Shown here piece after piece: positions 1-9,101 of a DNA stretch of 33,875 nucleotides. Position 1 is the stretch's first letter, and each line of letters starts with the position of its first letter. The notes beneath the pieces were generated by a model. The model did no database searches. It saw only the letters and a list, made by a program, of their open reading frames with translations, and was not told where the DNA came from. Both the position numbers and the translations under genes were made by a program. Origin of the DNA: Lachnospira multipara LB2003 (GTDB taxonomy: Bacteria; Bacillota; Clostridia; Lachnospirales; Lachnospiraceae); the NCBI RefSeq assembly GCF_000702205.1, contig NZ_KL370871.1:473473-507347 (forward strand), in the 5' to 3' direction.

Positions 1-310
1 CTTTTCCTGTTTTTTTCTGTAAGTGGTCTGTTCTACTTTTCTTTTGAATTTCTTTCCCTACGGTAATTTTCCTCCTTTCCCATGCTTCTTCCGTAATTAC
101 CTAAATAGTTATACCTAATCCGCATCTCCAAACCCAACTATAATTTCCCCGCTAGATTTCCCTGCTAGATTTCCAGAAGCTAATATAACTATTTCCTCAT
201 GTTTCTATTAAATTGTCTTATTAATGGAAATTAATAACCGAATGGTTATTATAAATGACTTCATTCTGAATATACACAATTAGATTTCATTTGTAAAGCA
301 CTGTATGACA
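1..310. other. Gene-free left edge with palindrome over a promoter-like site
   Basis: No convincing gene is seen here. The clearest element is a perfect palindrome at 232-251 (AATAACC, 4-nt loop, GGTTATT, plus one flanking pair). It overlaps a minus-strand TATAAT at 253-248, so a repressor bound there would block transcription leftward out of the window. A GGAGG lies near 80 on the minus strand, but no ATG follows at a sensible distance. The only minus-strand ORF seen is about 31 codons, starting near 128, and is not claimed as a gene. Confidence 0.3.
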
Positions 311-357
311 AAAGGGGCTGTGAAAAATTGAGATAATCATTTTTTCACAGCCCCTTT
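311..357 (-). terminator. Rho-independent terminator of the GNAT gene
   Basis: A perfect 17-bp inverted repeat (311-327 with 341-357) is built around GGGGCTGTG and CACAGCCCC, with a 13-nt loop. Read on the minus strand it follows the acetyltransferase stop by about 60 nt and ends in CCCCTTTT. Confidence 0.85.
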
Positions 358-420
358 CCAATCTGTATTTCTTTGATTCTTATTTAACTACTCTTAGTTT
401 ATCTTAGCTTATCTTAGTTT

Positions 421-984
421 CTATGATTGTATTTCATTGATTTCTATCAAGCGCATCTTTATAAACTTACAAATAACACGGCCCAAATAATCATCTGCTA
501 ATTGTCTGAAGTTATCAGTTCCAACTTCCCTTTTAGTTCCCATTACAGAATAAACCATGTTTACTTCTCTTAATTTATATGGTAAATCTATTAGACCACA
601 ATTTTCATAGAATTCATGACGTTTGATTCTTTGTAACTTATTATCGCAGTCTTCCTTCCAATCTTCTAAAGCTAAGAATAATTTCTTATTCTTATATTTA
701 TCCATGATTAAGGACAAGGCTCTGCTTCCATAGCCCTTGCCTCTCATTTCTTTACTAATTGCGAAATAGAACAAATACGCCAATTTAGAATTACCAATAA
801 CATATGCCATACCAATAAAATGTCCATTTTCTTCAATATTCCAGCACTCGCCACGTAGACCTTTAGCTCTTTGCTTTATAAAGAAGAAAGGCGCTCTCTC
901 ACATTTGGGAAATGCCTCGATATATAAGCTCTTTATCATGTCAAAATCTTTCTTCGTAGTCGTCCTTCTTAATTCCATACTCAT
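421..984 (-). CDS. GNAT family N-acetyltransferase
   Basis: A 187-residue single-domain protein of the Gcn5-related N-acetyltransferase fold, which transfers an acetyl group from acetyl-CoA to an amine. The acetyl-CoA pyrophosphate-binding motif A is visible as RGKGYGSRAL at residues 81-90, preceded by the usual hydrophobic strand (YLFYFAIS). The substrate cannot be predicted. The start at 984 has AGAAGGA five bases upstream; an alternative ATG lies two codons in. It follows Fbp by 73 bp on the same strand with no terminator between, so the two may be co-transcribed, and a strong terminator follows it. The family call is firm; the function is unknown. Confidence 0.8.
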   Translation of the reverse strand: MSMELRRTTTKKDFDMIKSLYIEAFPKCERAPFFFIKQRAKGLRGECWNIEENGHFIGMAYVIGNSKLAYLFYFAISKEMRGKGYGSRALSLIMDKYKNKKLFLALEDWKEDCDNKLQRIKRHEFYENCGLIDLPYKLREVNMVYSVMGTKREVGTDNFRQLADDYLGRVICKFIKMRLIEINEIQS

Positions 985-1057
985 CTATTCCTTCTTTTCC
1001 GGTTCTTCCTTCTTCCTATTTCTTCATGATCCTTTCTTCTATACTATTTCTCCCTAG

Positions 1058-3016
1058 TTACTCCTTCTCGGCTAATTCACCTATTCTATAGGCGTGAAGA
1101 AGTTCTTCTAGTTGTCTAATATTTTCTTTAACTTCTTTTCCTATGTCTGTGTCAGCAACTGTTTTACGTCGATCCACATGCTGCACAAGCACTGTTTCAG
1201 AATGAATATCACTTCCTGTTTCTACAGCCTTTTCTACAGATTCAAAAGGCTCATGGGCTGCAAGTAAAAATCCATATGAATTATATGTTAGTGTATAGCC
1301 TGCAATTCCAGTCTTAGGTTGATAAGCTTTAGAAAATCCACCATCAATAACTATTAAACGACCACCGCATCTAACCGGAAGTTCTCCCTTTCTTGCCTCA
1401 ACAGGAACATGGCCATTGATTATACGACTTTCTGGGGAATCAAGACCGAATTCCTTTAGAATCATTGTTACTGTTTCATCCTTATCATACCATGTATAAT
1501 ATGGATTCTTAATTTCTACATGTGTATTTTTATCTTCTATAAAATATCGCTCGAATGTTGCCATTTTATCCTTACCAAAAACAGGAGAATTCTTGTGACA
1601 CCATGTATACCAATGCATGTCCATTCCTAGCTGCTTTTCTTCAGGATCAATGCTATAGTAGCCCTTTCTTAGCAGCTTTTCAAGCTCATCGTAGAGAGCC
1701 TTTCCCTTAAATTTATGTCCACAAAGTTCAACTTCTAATAACTCGCCCTTGTTATTTAAAGGCACACATCCATGAAATAAGAGGTTATTATTATAAACCT
1801 TATAAAGACTACCCTTGCGATACAAAAAGCGAACATGTTCCTGCAATTTCTCACAATTAATAAATGCAGCCTTTAATTTCTCCATAAGTTCTGCCTCTCG
1901 AGGCGAAAGCTCATAAGGATTCTTAGGATCAATTGTTGGAAAATTATTATCAAGAAGCTTATAATCATTTCCATTAATTCTAATTGTGCCATATTTATGG
2001 TTAATCTTATCAAGTAAAAGTCTATCATCCATTAAAAATTCCGGATGTTTCTTTATCATCTGACCTTCAAGTTTAAATTGAATAATTGCAATAGCTTTAT
2101 GCATTTTTCGGTCCATCTGTGCATTGGATAAGTCATACTCACCTTCACGATAGTGCAATCTAAAACATTCGCAAGGATCATCCTTATAAGTATCAATTGC
2201 AAATTTAAAAAGAGGTAGTAAATTAATTCCATAACCATCTTCTAAAATAGCTAAGTTGCCATATCTAGCTGAAAATCTAAGGACAGTTGCTATGCATGTT
2301 AACTCTCCTGTTGCAGCACCCATCCACACAATGTCATGATTACCCCATTGAATATCCACGCTGTGATAGTTCATAAGTGTATCCATGCATATATGTGGAC
2401 CAGGACCCCTATCATATATATCTCCAACAATATGAAGATGATCAATAACAAAACGACTAATGGTTTTAGATAAAGCAATAATTAAATCCGGTGCCTTACC
2501 AAGACGAATTACGGTATGAATTATTTCATTATAATAGGCCTCCTGATCTCCTAGGTCTCTACGTCCTGTTATAAGTTCTTCAATTACATATGCAAAATTC
2601 TTAGGAAGCGCCTTTCTCACTTTAGATCTAGTATATTTGCTTGCGGAAGCCTTACATACTCTAATAAGTCTATTAATCATTACAATATACCAGTCATCAA
2701 GTGAACCTGATGTAGTCTGCTTCTTTATCATTCGGATTCGCTCTTCTGGATAATAGATTAAAGTTGCTAATTCCTTCTTCTCTCTTTCAGATAAAATATT
2801 TCCAAATTCATCATCGATTTTACGTTTAACCGCTCCAGAACCATTTTTTAAAACATGAGCAAACTGTTCATGTTCTCCATGAATATCAGATAAAAAATGC
2901 TCCGTTCCCTTAGGTAAACTTAAAATAGACTGTAAATTAATAATCTCTGTTGCAGTAGTTGCCACATTAGTAAACTGTTTTGATAGTATCTTAAGATACT
3001 GATTATCTTTATTCAT
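1058..3016 (-). CDS. fbp: Fructose-1,6-bisphosphatase class III
   Basis: Hydrolyses fructose 1,6-bisphosphate to fructose 6-phosphate, the gluconeogenic bypass of phosphofructokinase, in the cytoplasm. At 652 residues it is close to the long class III enzymes of Firmicutes and quite unlike class I or II. Metallophosphoesterase motifs are present: GDIYDRGPGPH (two metal-binding Asp region) and GNHDIVWMGAA, with a further His region GHVPVEARKG near the C-terminus. The start is placed at 3016 because GAGGAGGA lies 7-8 bases upstream; an in-frame ATG at 3043 would put that site inside the gene. A GNAT gene follows at 73 bp. No regulatory hairpin is obvious in the 100 bp upstream. Confidence 0.95.
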   Translation of the reverse strand: MNKDNQYLKILSKQFTNVATTATEIINLQSILSLPKGTEHFLSDIHGEHEQFAHVLKNGSGAVKRKIDDEFGNILSEREKKELATLIYYPEERIRMIKKQTTSGSLDDWYIVMINRLIRVCKASASKYTRSKVRKALPKNFAYVIEELITGRRDLGDQEAYYNEIIHTVIRLGKAPDLIIALSKTISRFVIDHLHIVGDIYDRGPGPHICMDTLMNYHSVDIQWGNHDIVWMGAATGELTCIATVLRFSARYGNLAILEDGYGINLLPLFKFAIDTYKDDPCECFRLHYREGEYDLSNAQMDRKMHKAIAIIQFKLEGQMIKKHPEFLMDDRLLLDKINHKYGTIRINGNDYKLLDNNFPTIDPKNPYELSPREAELMEKLKAAFINCEKLQEHVRFLYRKGSLYKVYNNNLLFHGCVPLNNKGELLEVELCGHKFKGKALYDELEKLLRKGYYSIDPEEKQLGMDMHWYTWCHKNSPVFGKDKMATFERYFIEDKNTHVEIKNPYYTWYDKDETVTMILKEFGLDSPESRIINGHVPVEARKGELPVRCGGRLIVIDGGFSKAYQPKTGIAGYTLTYNSYGFLLAAHEPFESVEKAVETGSDIHSETVLVQHVDRRKTVADTDIGKEVKENIRQLEELLHAYRIGELAEKE

Positions 3017-3118
3017 TACGCTCTCCTCCTCAAAGCCTAACAAAAACCCCTCAATACATTTTTATAAAAGTGTATGAATGTAGTTTAACACATAATTGAA
3101 AAAAAACTACCTAAATAA

Positions 3119-3160
3119 TAAAATCCCTCTCCACTAGGAATCCAGTAGAGAGGGATTTTA
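3119..3160 (-). terminator. Terminator of the symporter-glycosidase operon
   Basis: A 13-bp perfect stem (3119-3131 with 3148-3160, core AATCCCTCTC) begins immediately after the glycosidase TAG stop on the minus strand and ends in a short T-rich tail (ATTTTA). Confidence 0.8.
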
Positions 3161-5365
3161 CTAATACTCAACTTCTATTTTATTTAATTCGCTGTTAAAT
3201 AGGTTAATATCCAAATTTTCAGGTTTTGCCCTATTTATTACACTTTGCAATGCAAGACCTAGAGGAAAATCTTCATTTGATAAAATCATTTCTAAAATAT
3301 CTGGAATATACTTCTTTAGTATCTCGTAAGTAGCCTTATTCTCAATTAGGTCATTAACTGTATCTTTAATAGAATAAAAACCTTCCTTAGTTAAATCGTC
3401 ATCCTTTAAAAACCAGTTCTTTACGCTAGTTCCAGCAGTTTCAGTCTCAAGCCTATAAGATTTATCTTCTTCCTTAACCTTAACAAAACTTGCGCTGTCA
3501 CTACAATCTCCGCTTATAACAGTGATATCATTAACCCGGCTTTCTAGTCTTATATTTTCAAAAATAATTGTTGCATTTCCATTGTTACTTGCCTCAATGC
3601 ACTCCCTTCCATTAAGTAAGAGAGTGGCAGTCTCACAATTAGTGAATACTTTTATATCAATAGTATCCTCTAATCTATTTACAAATCTTTTAGAACAAAT
3701 ATGAACAAATTTCTCCTTGCTCCACTTAGCTTTATAATAATAGAATGCATCTTTTTTTATTTTTCTATCTGCAGTTACAAGGCCCTTTCCATTAACTTTA
3801 TCTAGGCCACCTTCTTGTCTTATGGCACTTGAAAAATCAAACATATTCCAAACATAACTGCCCCATAAATATGGCTTAGTCTCAAATATCTTATAAACAG
3901 TTTCATGATATAGAGCCTGATATTCCTCTGAATAATCCTTAACTTGCGGATTATTTGAATGAAGCCCAATATTACAGTCTACCCCATATTCACTCATACC
4001 AATAGCTAGATTTGGCCTAGCCTCATGGAACTTATCAAGGTATTTACTATAATCCTGCATTTTCCCATAATACCAACCAAAATATACGTTGTAGCCTATC
4101 ATATCTGTTGTCTCATTAAGCTTACTTTTAAATTTAACAGTGTAGAGATTAGCTGCACTAACTAGTCTTTGACTATCAAGACTCTTAACTAATTCCTTGG
4201 ATTTTATTAGGTCTTCATACATATATGGAGCATCTCTAAACATACCTATTTCATTTTGGATACCCCAGCAGTAAATACTAGGATGATGAATATTTTGTAG
4301 GATTAATTCCTTTAGTTGTTCCCTAGCATTATCAAGTAATTCTTCATTCTGTGTCATTTTAAGCATAGGAATTTCAGCCCATATTAAGTATCCCTTCTTA
4401 TCAGCGCATTCATATGTAAAGCTACTATGCTGATAATGGGACAATCTAATAGAATTAGCTCCTATCTCATCAATTAAAGAAAAATCATTTAAAATGTCAT
4501 CATTTACGACTGCGCTATATTTTTCTCCCACATCCTGATGCTTAGAAACTCCGTTAATTCTAATGTGCTCATTATTTAAAAATAAGCCATTATTAGAATC
4601 AATCTCTACACATCTAAAGCCAGTTTTTGTAATTTTTTCATCAACTAATTCACCAGCTGAATAAAGTCTAGTAATTACAGTATATAAATATGGATTTTTC
4701 TTACCATTCCACAATATAGGATTCTTTATTTGTGCCTGAATGTGTTCTCTTATCTCACAGACGTAACTATAAATAATTGTTCCGTCTGCTGCCTTTATAA
4801 TTGTCTCTAGTCTATCATCCTGCTTTGTCTTGGTGTGCAGTTCAATATCCACTAGACCGTAATCCTCTTTAAGACTCGTTCTAACAATCACCCCATCTGT
4901 TCCATAATAACAAGGATCAAAATATGAGTCATGCTCTGTGTAAAGAATATTAACATCTCTATATAGTCCGCCAAAAATCGTAAAATCTCCAACTAAGGGA
5001 GAGATTGTTTCATCAAGTGCATTTGTTACATAAATGCTTACTTCGACCTCTTTTTTATCCTTATAAATTTCCTCTGGAATTTGGCATCTAAAGGCACTAT
5101 ATCCACCTTTATGCTCTGTTAACAAAACATTATCCACATAAACATAAGCATGTTGGTCTGCTGCCTCAACGTCAATAAATACATTTTTCCAATTGTCATT
5201 TATTAACAATTTTTTTGAATATTTTGCCATACCCCTGTAGTAATCGTCATTGCTATACCATGTATGCGGTAAGTTCACAATTTCAGATTTTTCAAGGCTT
5301 GTATCCATTGACATACTATTAACTTTTGTAAACTCCCAACCATTATTAAATGATAATTTATTCAT
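3161..5365 (-). CDS. Glycoside hydrolase family 2 protein (beta-galactosidase/beta-glucuronidase type)
   Basis: A 734-residue retaining glycosidase of family GH2. The N-terminal jelly-roll sugar-binding domain shows the hallmark NLPHTWY (about residue 31), followed by an immunoglobulin-like domain and the TIM barrel. The acid/base Glu is in WGIQNE (about E372) and the nucleophile in GMSEYG (about E459). The stretch GKGLVTADRKIKKDAF near residue 560 is typical of GH2 beta-galactosidases. It includes an Asn-x-Lys, so beta-glucuronidase is not excluded. A helical C-terminal extension follows the barrel. There is no signal peptide, so the enzyme should be cytoplasmic and act on imported glycosides. 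The start overlaps the upstream symporter gene by 8 bp, which implies translational coupling. Substrate unresolved. Confidence 0.88.
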   Translation of the reverse strand: MNKLSFNNGWEFTKVNSMSMDTSLEKSEIVNLPHTWYSNDDYYRGMAKYSKKLLINDNWKNVFIDVEAADQHAYVYVDNVLLTEHKGGYSAFRCQIPEEIYKDKKEVEVSIYVTNALDETISPLVGDFTIFGGLYRDVNILYTEHDSYFDPCYYGTDGVIVRTSLKEDYGLVDIELHTKTKQDDRLETIIKAADGTIIYSYVCEIREHIQAQIKNPILWNGKKNPYLYTVITRLYSAGELVDEKITKTGFRCVEIDSNNGLFLNNEHIRINGVSKHQDVGEKYSAVVNDDILNDFSLIDEIGANSIRLSHYQHSSFTYECADKKGYLIWAEIPMLKMTQNEELLDNAREQLKELILQNIHHPSIYCWGIQNEIGMFRDAPYMYEDLIKSKELVKSLDSQRLVSAANLYTVKFKSKLNETTDMIGYNVYFGWYYGKMQDYSKYLDKFHEARPNLAIGMSEYGVDCNIGLHSNNPQVKDYSEEYQALYHETVYKIFETKPYLWGSYVWNMFDFSSAIRQEGGLDKVNGKGLVTADRKIKKDAFYYYKAKWSKEKFVHICSKRFVNRLEDTIDIKVFTNCETATLLLNGRECIEASNNGNATIIFENIRLESRVNDITVISGDCSDSASFVKVKEEDKSYRLETETAGTSVKNWFLKDDDLTKEGFYSIKDTVNDLIENKATYEILKKYIPDILEMILSNEDFPLGLALQSVINRAKPENLDINLFNSELNKIEVEY

Positions 5366-6875
5366 TTAATTTCCTCATTTCATAAATTGTTTCTTTAACT
5401 TCCTTCATCTTCTCAGGTGTAAGCTCGTAGAATTTCATTGCTATAATATTAAAAATTGCACCAACAAGCTCTAATCCATAATTAAAAATAAGAGCAATTG
5501 CAAGTAAGCTTGTGCTATAGCTTGTATTAAGGTCTGGGAATGCATGCTTAAAGCCAATTATTGCAAATCCAATGCCTACAAAAGTTGGGCCAAAAGATGA
5601 AATTAACTTATCCATAAATGAAAATAATGTTGCAATCATACCAGCCTTATATTTTCCTGAACGAGCAGCTTCATAATCGTTAACATCTGCAATCATAGGA
5701 TTAACTATTGAACTTGTAATCATTTGGAATCCGCCACCAATTACAGTTACAATAAATAAGCATATTGTAAATGCACTAAAGCCGTTAAACGCCTGACCAT
5801 AACCATTAACATAACCTGGTAAACAAAGTGTCTTAGGGTCCATAAAAATCCAAATTAAAATAGCAACTGTGTCAAGAAAAATCACTCCCCAAGAACCAAT
5901 TTGCATAGCCTTCTTTAAACCAAGCTTAGTACCAATGGCTCCGATTCCAAATGTCATCATTACAAGCCCAACAATAGTTGTGTATAGTGTCCAACCGCCT
6001 GAAAGCTTATAGTTGGCAACTACTATTCCATAAAGGACAAGTGTAATTGCACTTGTCTTACAAGTATTAGAAAACTGATCTGTAGCTCTTGCTACGATCA
6101 TCATTTGTAGCGGTCTGTTGTGCTTTAGAATATCTAGATAATCTCTAAATTTTACCTTTGAAGCCTTATTGTTCTTAATTACAGAGAACTCTGGAATATC
6201 CTTTGGCATAATACAAATATAAGAAATCACAATACCGATTGTTGCTATAATTGCCACAATTCCCCAATATTCATGGAAAAATAAAGCACTTCTAATTGAG
6301 CCATACTTAACAGCTAATGCAGCAGTAACCATCTGCATTACAGCTCTCATAACTCTAACAAAAATTGTACCTGTGATTGATAAAATGTTTCTTTGTGCAG
6401 GATCATTTGTTAAGCAAACATATCCCACATGATTTGATACATTTAAAAATGTATATCCAATATAATAAATCGCTGTAAAAAATATGAAAAATACAGGTCT
6501 AATAGGACCAGCTGGCAATCTATCTGTAACATTAAACATTAGAAAACTATTAAATAACAAAAGAGATCCACCCATAATTAAACAAAGTCTAGTTTTTCCA
6601 ATGTACTTATTTCCCTTAAACTTATCAACAAAAAAACCTACAATTGGATCAGTTATACCATCCCAAAGACGTGTTATTGTTGAAAAACTAGAAGCCAAAA
6701 TAACAGCCATACCTACATAGCCATTAAGATAGAAGGACATAATCATTGTTAATCCCATATAAAGATTACCTGCCATATTAGCACCGGAGAATCCTATTAT
6801 TCTCCAAAGAGGTGCAAAATGTATTCCCCCTTCTTTCATGTATTTTTGGCTTTTGCCCAAGTTATTAGTTTCCAT
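5358..6875 (-). CDS. GPH/MelB-type sugar-cation symporter
   Basis: A 505-residue polytopic membrane protein of the glycoside-pentoside-hexuronide:cation symporter family (major facilitator superfamily). About 12 hydrophobic segments are visible. Early motifs TRLWDGITDPIVGFFVDKFK fit the MelB/GusB/XylP signature in which an Asp near the first loop serves cation coupling. The start at 6875 is chosen for GGGAGG five bases upstream; an in-frame ATG at 6920 lacks one. It overlaps the GH2 gene by 8 bp, so it most likely imports the glycoside that enzyme cleaves. The divergent AraC-type gene is the likely regulator. The transported sugar cannot be read from sequence. Confidence 0.88.
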   Translation of the reverse strand: METNNLGKSQKYMKEGGIHFAPLWRIIGFSGANMAGNLYMGLTMIMSFYLNGYVGMAVILASSFSTITRLWDGITDPIVGFFVDKFKGNKYIGKTRLCLIMGGSLLLFNSFLMFNVTDRLPAGPIRPVFFIFFTAIYYIGYTFLNVSNHVGYVCLTNDPAQRNILSITGTIFVRVMRAVMQMVTAALAVKYGSIRSALFFHEYWGIVAIIATIGIVISYICIMPKDIPEFSVIKNNKASKVKFRDYLDILKHNRPLQMMIVARATDQFSNTCKTSAITLVLYGIVVANYKLSGGWTLYTTIVGLVMMTFGIGAIGTKLGLKKAMQIGSWGVIFLDTVAILIWIFMDPKTLCLPGYVNGYGQAFNGFSAFTICLFIVTVIGGGFQMITSSIVNPMIADVNDYEAARSGKYKAGMIATLFSFMDKLISSFGPTFVGIGFAIIGFKHAFPDLNTSYSTSLLAIALIFNYGLELVGAIFNIIAMKFYELTPEKMKEVKETIYEMRKLNE

Positions 6876-7010
6876 AAAAACCTCCCAATTCAATGAATTT
6901 TTATGGTAATAAGATAACATTTATTGTAAAATAGTTATAGAACAAAGTTATTCATATTAGTAGAATATTTTTGTTTTTATTCCACAATATAATATATAAA
7001 GGATTATACT

Positions 7011-8213
7011 ATGAAAAACGAACTTACTGACAACAATTTACAACTCATAAGAGAACTCTATAATATTGGATTTTATAGGATTAACACCAAAGAAGAAGCC
7101 GCAAGATTTGGCAAAAAAAATATGATACATAGAGTGCAATTGATTTTTAGTGCTGATGCTATCATGACTATGAAAGACAACATGGATGCCAATACAATCT
7201 ATGTATTAACTGATGTTTTTAACATTTCAATGCTTGTTTTTCTTCTTGATGATGAACTATATATTTTAGGGCCTTTCACACCACTTATTCATACAAAGCA
7301 AGACGCATTAAGAGTGTTAGAACAAAATAACATAAAGGATCTAAATGTGAATATTTATCTACGTTACAGAAATCTATTTCCAACGATTTCAGAAGATATG
7401 GCAGTCCATATAGCTACATCTTTCCTTAAAACTAATGATTCCGAATACTCAGGTCGTAGAATTAAGAAGCCTAGCTTTTTTGAAGACGAAAGCCAGCTCT
7501 TATTTTATGAAGAAGATAGAGAGAACTTTGTTAATCTTCTACAACTTCGATATGACAATGAAAAAAGCTTCTTTAACTGCGTAACTAAGGGTGATAGCGA
7601 GGCTGCCCTTAACTACTTATCTAAGATGCAGCAGGATGTAAGCTATATAAAAAGAATTGGTTCCACATTAGAAAATGAAAGAATAGGCTGCGCAATTACT
7701 AGAACAACCCTAAGAATTGCAGCCCTTAAAGCTGGTTTACCAGTATATGTTATAGATAAGATTTCATCTAAAAATACTAAACTTACACTTGAAGAAACAG
7801 ATATTGAAAAAATTCTTGATTACAAGAAAGAAATGGTGAAGGAATTCTGCGAAGCTATTATGCAGCTTAATACTAACAAACATAGCGCTGTTATTAATAA
7901 CGCAATTTACTATCTTGAGAACTACTACCAGGATGATATTACACTTGATTTATTAACAGATAAGATGTCTATTTCCAAGAGCTATCTTCTAACTCTGTTT
8001 AGAAAAGAATTAAACATAACTCCTGGAAAATATCTAAGAAAAGTAAGAGTTACTAAAGCTTGTCAACTTCTAGAAAGCAGTCAAAAAAGCATTCAGCAAA
8101 TCAGCGAATCTGTTGGTATAGCTGACAGTAACTACTTTGTTAAGCTCTTTAAAAAAGAAATGGATATGACACCAAGTCAATATCGTAAAAAACATAATTC
8201 TACTGTAGGCTAA
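7011..8213 (+). CDS. AraC family transcriptional regulator
   Basis: A 400-residue regulator with two AraC-type helix-turn-helix motifs in the last 100 residues (first around ITLDLLTDKMSISKSYL, second around IQQISESVGIADSNYFVKLF, then the conserved TPSQYRK). The N-terminal 280 residues are a sensing domain I do not recognise by name; it is not an evident cupin. AAGGA lies 9 bases before the ATG, and a TATAAT at 6988-6993 may be its -10. It is divergent from the symporter-glycosidase operon across a 135-bp AT-rich gap, the usual place for a local activator responding to that operon's sugar. Confidence 0.88.
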   Translation: MKNELTDNNLQLIRELYNIGFYRINTKEEAARFGKKNMIHRVQLIFSADAIMTMKDNMDANTIYVLTDVFNISMLVFLLDDELYILGPFTPLIHTKQDALRVLEQNNIKDLNVNIYLRYRNLFPTISEDMAVHIATSFLKTNDSEYSGRRIKKPSFFEDESQLLFYEEDRENFVNLLQLRYDNEKSFFNCVTKGDSEAALNYLSKMQQDVSYIKRIGSTLENERIGCAITRTTLRIAALKAGLPVYVIDKISSKNTKLTLEETDIEKILDYKKEMVKEFCEAIMQLNTNKHSAVINNAIYYLENYYQDDITLDLLTDKMSISKSYLLTLFRKELNITPGKYLRKVRVTKACQLLESSQKSIQQISESVGIADSNYFVKLFKKEMDMTPSQYRKKHNSTVG

Positions 8214-8246
8214 AATAAGAATTTCTTATCACTAATCGTAAAAAAT

Positions 8247-8289
8247 TACCGATGTTTAAGTTGCACTTTATCTAACCTAAACATCGGTA
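8247..8289. terminator. Bidirectional terminator between araC-type gene and mntP
   Basis: A 12-bp perfect inverted repeat (TACCGATGTTTA at 8247-8258, complement at 8278-8289) lies between converging genes. On the minus strand it is followed by AATTTTTT, serving mntP. On the plus strand the tail (TTATCTT) is weaker. Confidence 0.75.
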
Positions 8290-8324
8290 TTATCTTCATC
8301 ATTTGTTTCTAATTCACCATCATT

Positions 8325-8921
8325 TTATAGGGCTCCCACAAAGACCTTTATTCCTATAAATACTAAAATTAATCCCCCTAAGATAGTTGCCTTATTAGAT
8401 AGTTTTTCGCCAAATTTTTTACCTGAAATAAGTCCAAAAATACATATTACAAATGTTACTATGGCTATTATAATTGATGATAAGAAAGCCTCTAAAAAAT
8501 CGTATCCAGATATAGTAAATCCTACAGATAAGGCATCAATAGATGTTGCTATTCCCTGAATGATTAAGGTCATTTTTCCAAGACAGACCATCTCGCTTGC
8601 TTTATCAGAAGCTTCACTTGAACCTGTAAGAGAATCCTTTATTCCTTCTATAAGCATCTTACCTCCGATGTACAAAAGAAGTACGAGAGCAATCCAAGGA
8701 ATTAATTTTTGAAATTCCTTGAAAGTTTCCGCTATTGTATGAACGCAAGTCCATCCAATTATTGGCATTATAAACTGAAATAAAGCAAATGTTGCAGCTA
8801 TTCCAAAGCTTTTTCTTCTCCTCATATGAGGCTCATTAAGGCCATTAACAATGGACACTGAGAACGCATCCATCGCTAAACCAGCTCCTAGTAACACACT
8901 ATCAAAAATTAGACTCAACAT
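8325..8921 (-). CDS. mntP: Manganese efflux pump MntP
   Basis: A 198-residue inner-membrane protein with six predicted helices arranged as an internal duplication, matching the MntP (former YebN/DUF204) family that exports excess Mn2+. Each half carries the family's acidic motif: AMDAFSVSI at residues 16-24 and SIDALSVGF in the second half, whose Asp residues are needed for Mn export in characterised members. TTTAGGAGGAATT places the start at 8921. The leader upstream is GC-rich and hairpin-forming (see the 8976-9012 entry), unlike the rest of the window. I could not identify the yybP-ykoY Mn riboswitch, so the regulatory mechanism is open. Confidence 0.92.
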   Translation of the reverse strand: MLSLIFDSVLLGAGLAMDAFSVSIVNGLNEPHMRRRKSFGIAATFALFQFIMPIIGWTCVHTIAETFKEFQKLIPWIALVLLLYIGGKMLIEGIKDSLTGSSEASDKASEMVCLGKMTLIIQGIATSIDALSVGFTISGYDFLEAFLSSIIIAIVTFVICIFGLISGKKFGEKLSNKATILGGLILVFIGIKVFVGAL

Positions 8922-8975
8922 AATTCCTCCTAAACTATCAATTAAGCAAGCATCTATTAGCTGCTAGTCGTGTTC

Positions 8976-9012
8976 GGGATTTTAACCCGTTAGAGCGCGC
9001 CCATGGCGCGCA
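8976..9012 (-). repeat. GC-rich paired hairpins upstream of mntP
   Basis: On the minus strand a perfect 7-bp palindrome (GCGCGCC, loop ATG, GGCGCGC) is followed a few bases on by CGGG, a 7-nt loop TTAAAAT, and CCCG. The second resembles a tRNA T-arm, but no acceptor, anticodon or D arm accompanies it. The base composition contrasts strongly with the surrounding AT-rich DNA. It sits between the SGNH-gene terminator and the mntP ribosome binding site, so it may be a leader structure or a small palindromic repeat. Confidence 0.5.
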
Positions 9013-9023
9013 AACACAAAAAA

Positions 9024-9046
9024 CCGGATGCATGTGCTGCATCCGG
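9024..9046 (-). terminator. Terminator of the metY-SGNH operon
   Basis: A 9-bp perfect stem (CCGGATGCA and TGCATCCGG) with a 5-nt loop, followed on the minus strand by TTTTTTGTGTTT. It lies about 55 bp past the SGNH hydrolase stop. Confidence 0.88.
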
Positions 9047-9101
9047 ATAAGTTCATGGTGTAATCAGTATACATTTCAAGCTTTTTGTTTGTCAACACGA
9101 A

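Noticed and set aside
8976-8990. tRNA gene suggested by a T-arm-like hairpin
   Set aside because: No matching acceptor, D or anticodon arms can be drawn on either side.
8930-9012. yybP-ykoY manganese riboswitch before mntP
   Set aside because: Expected from the gene, but the conserved strings of that aptamer are not present; only simple palindromes are seen.
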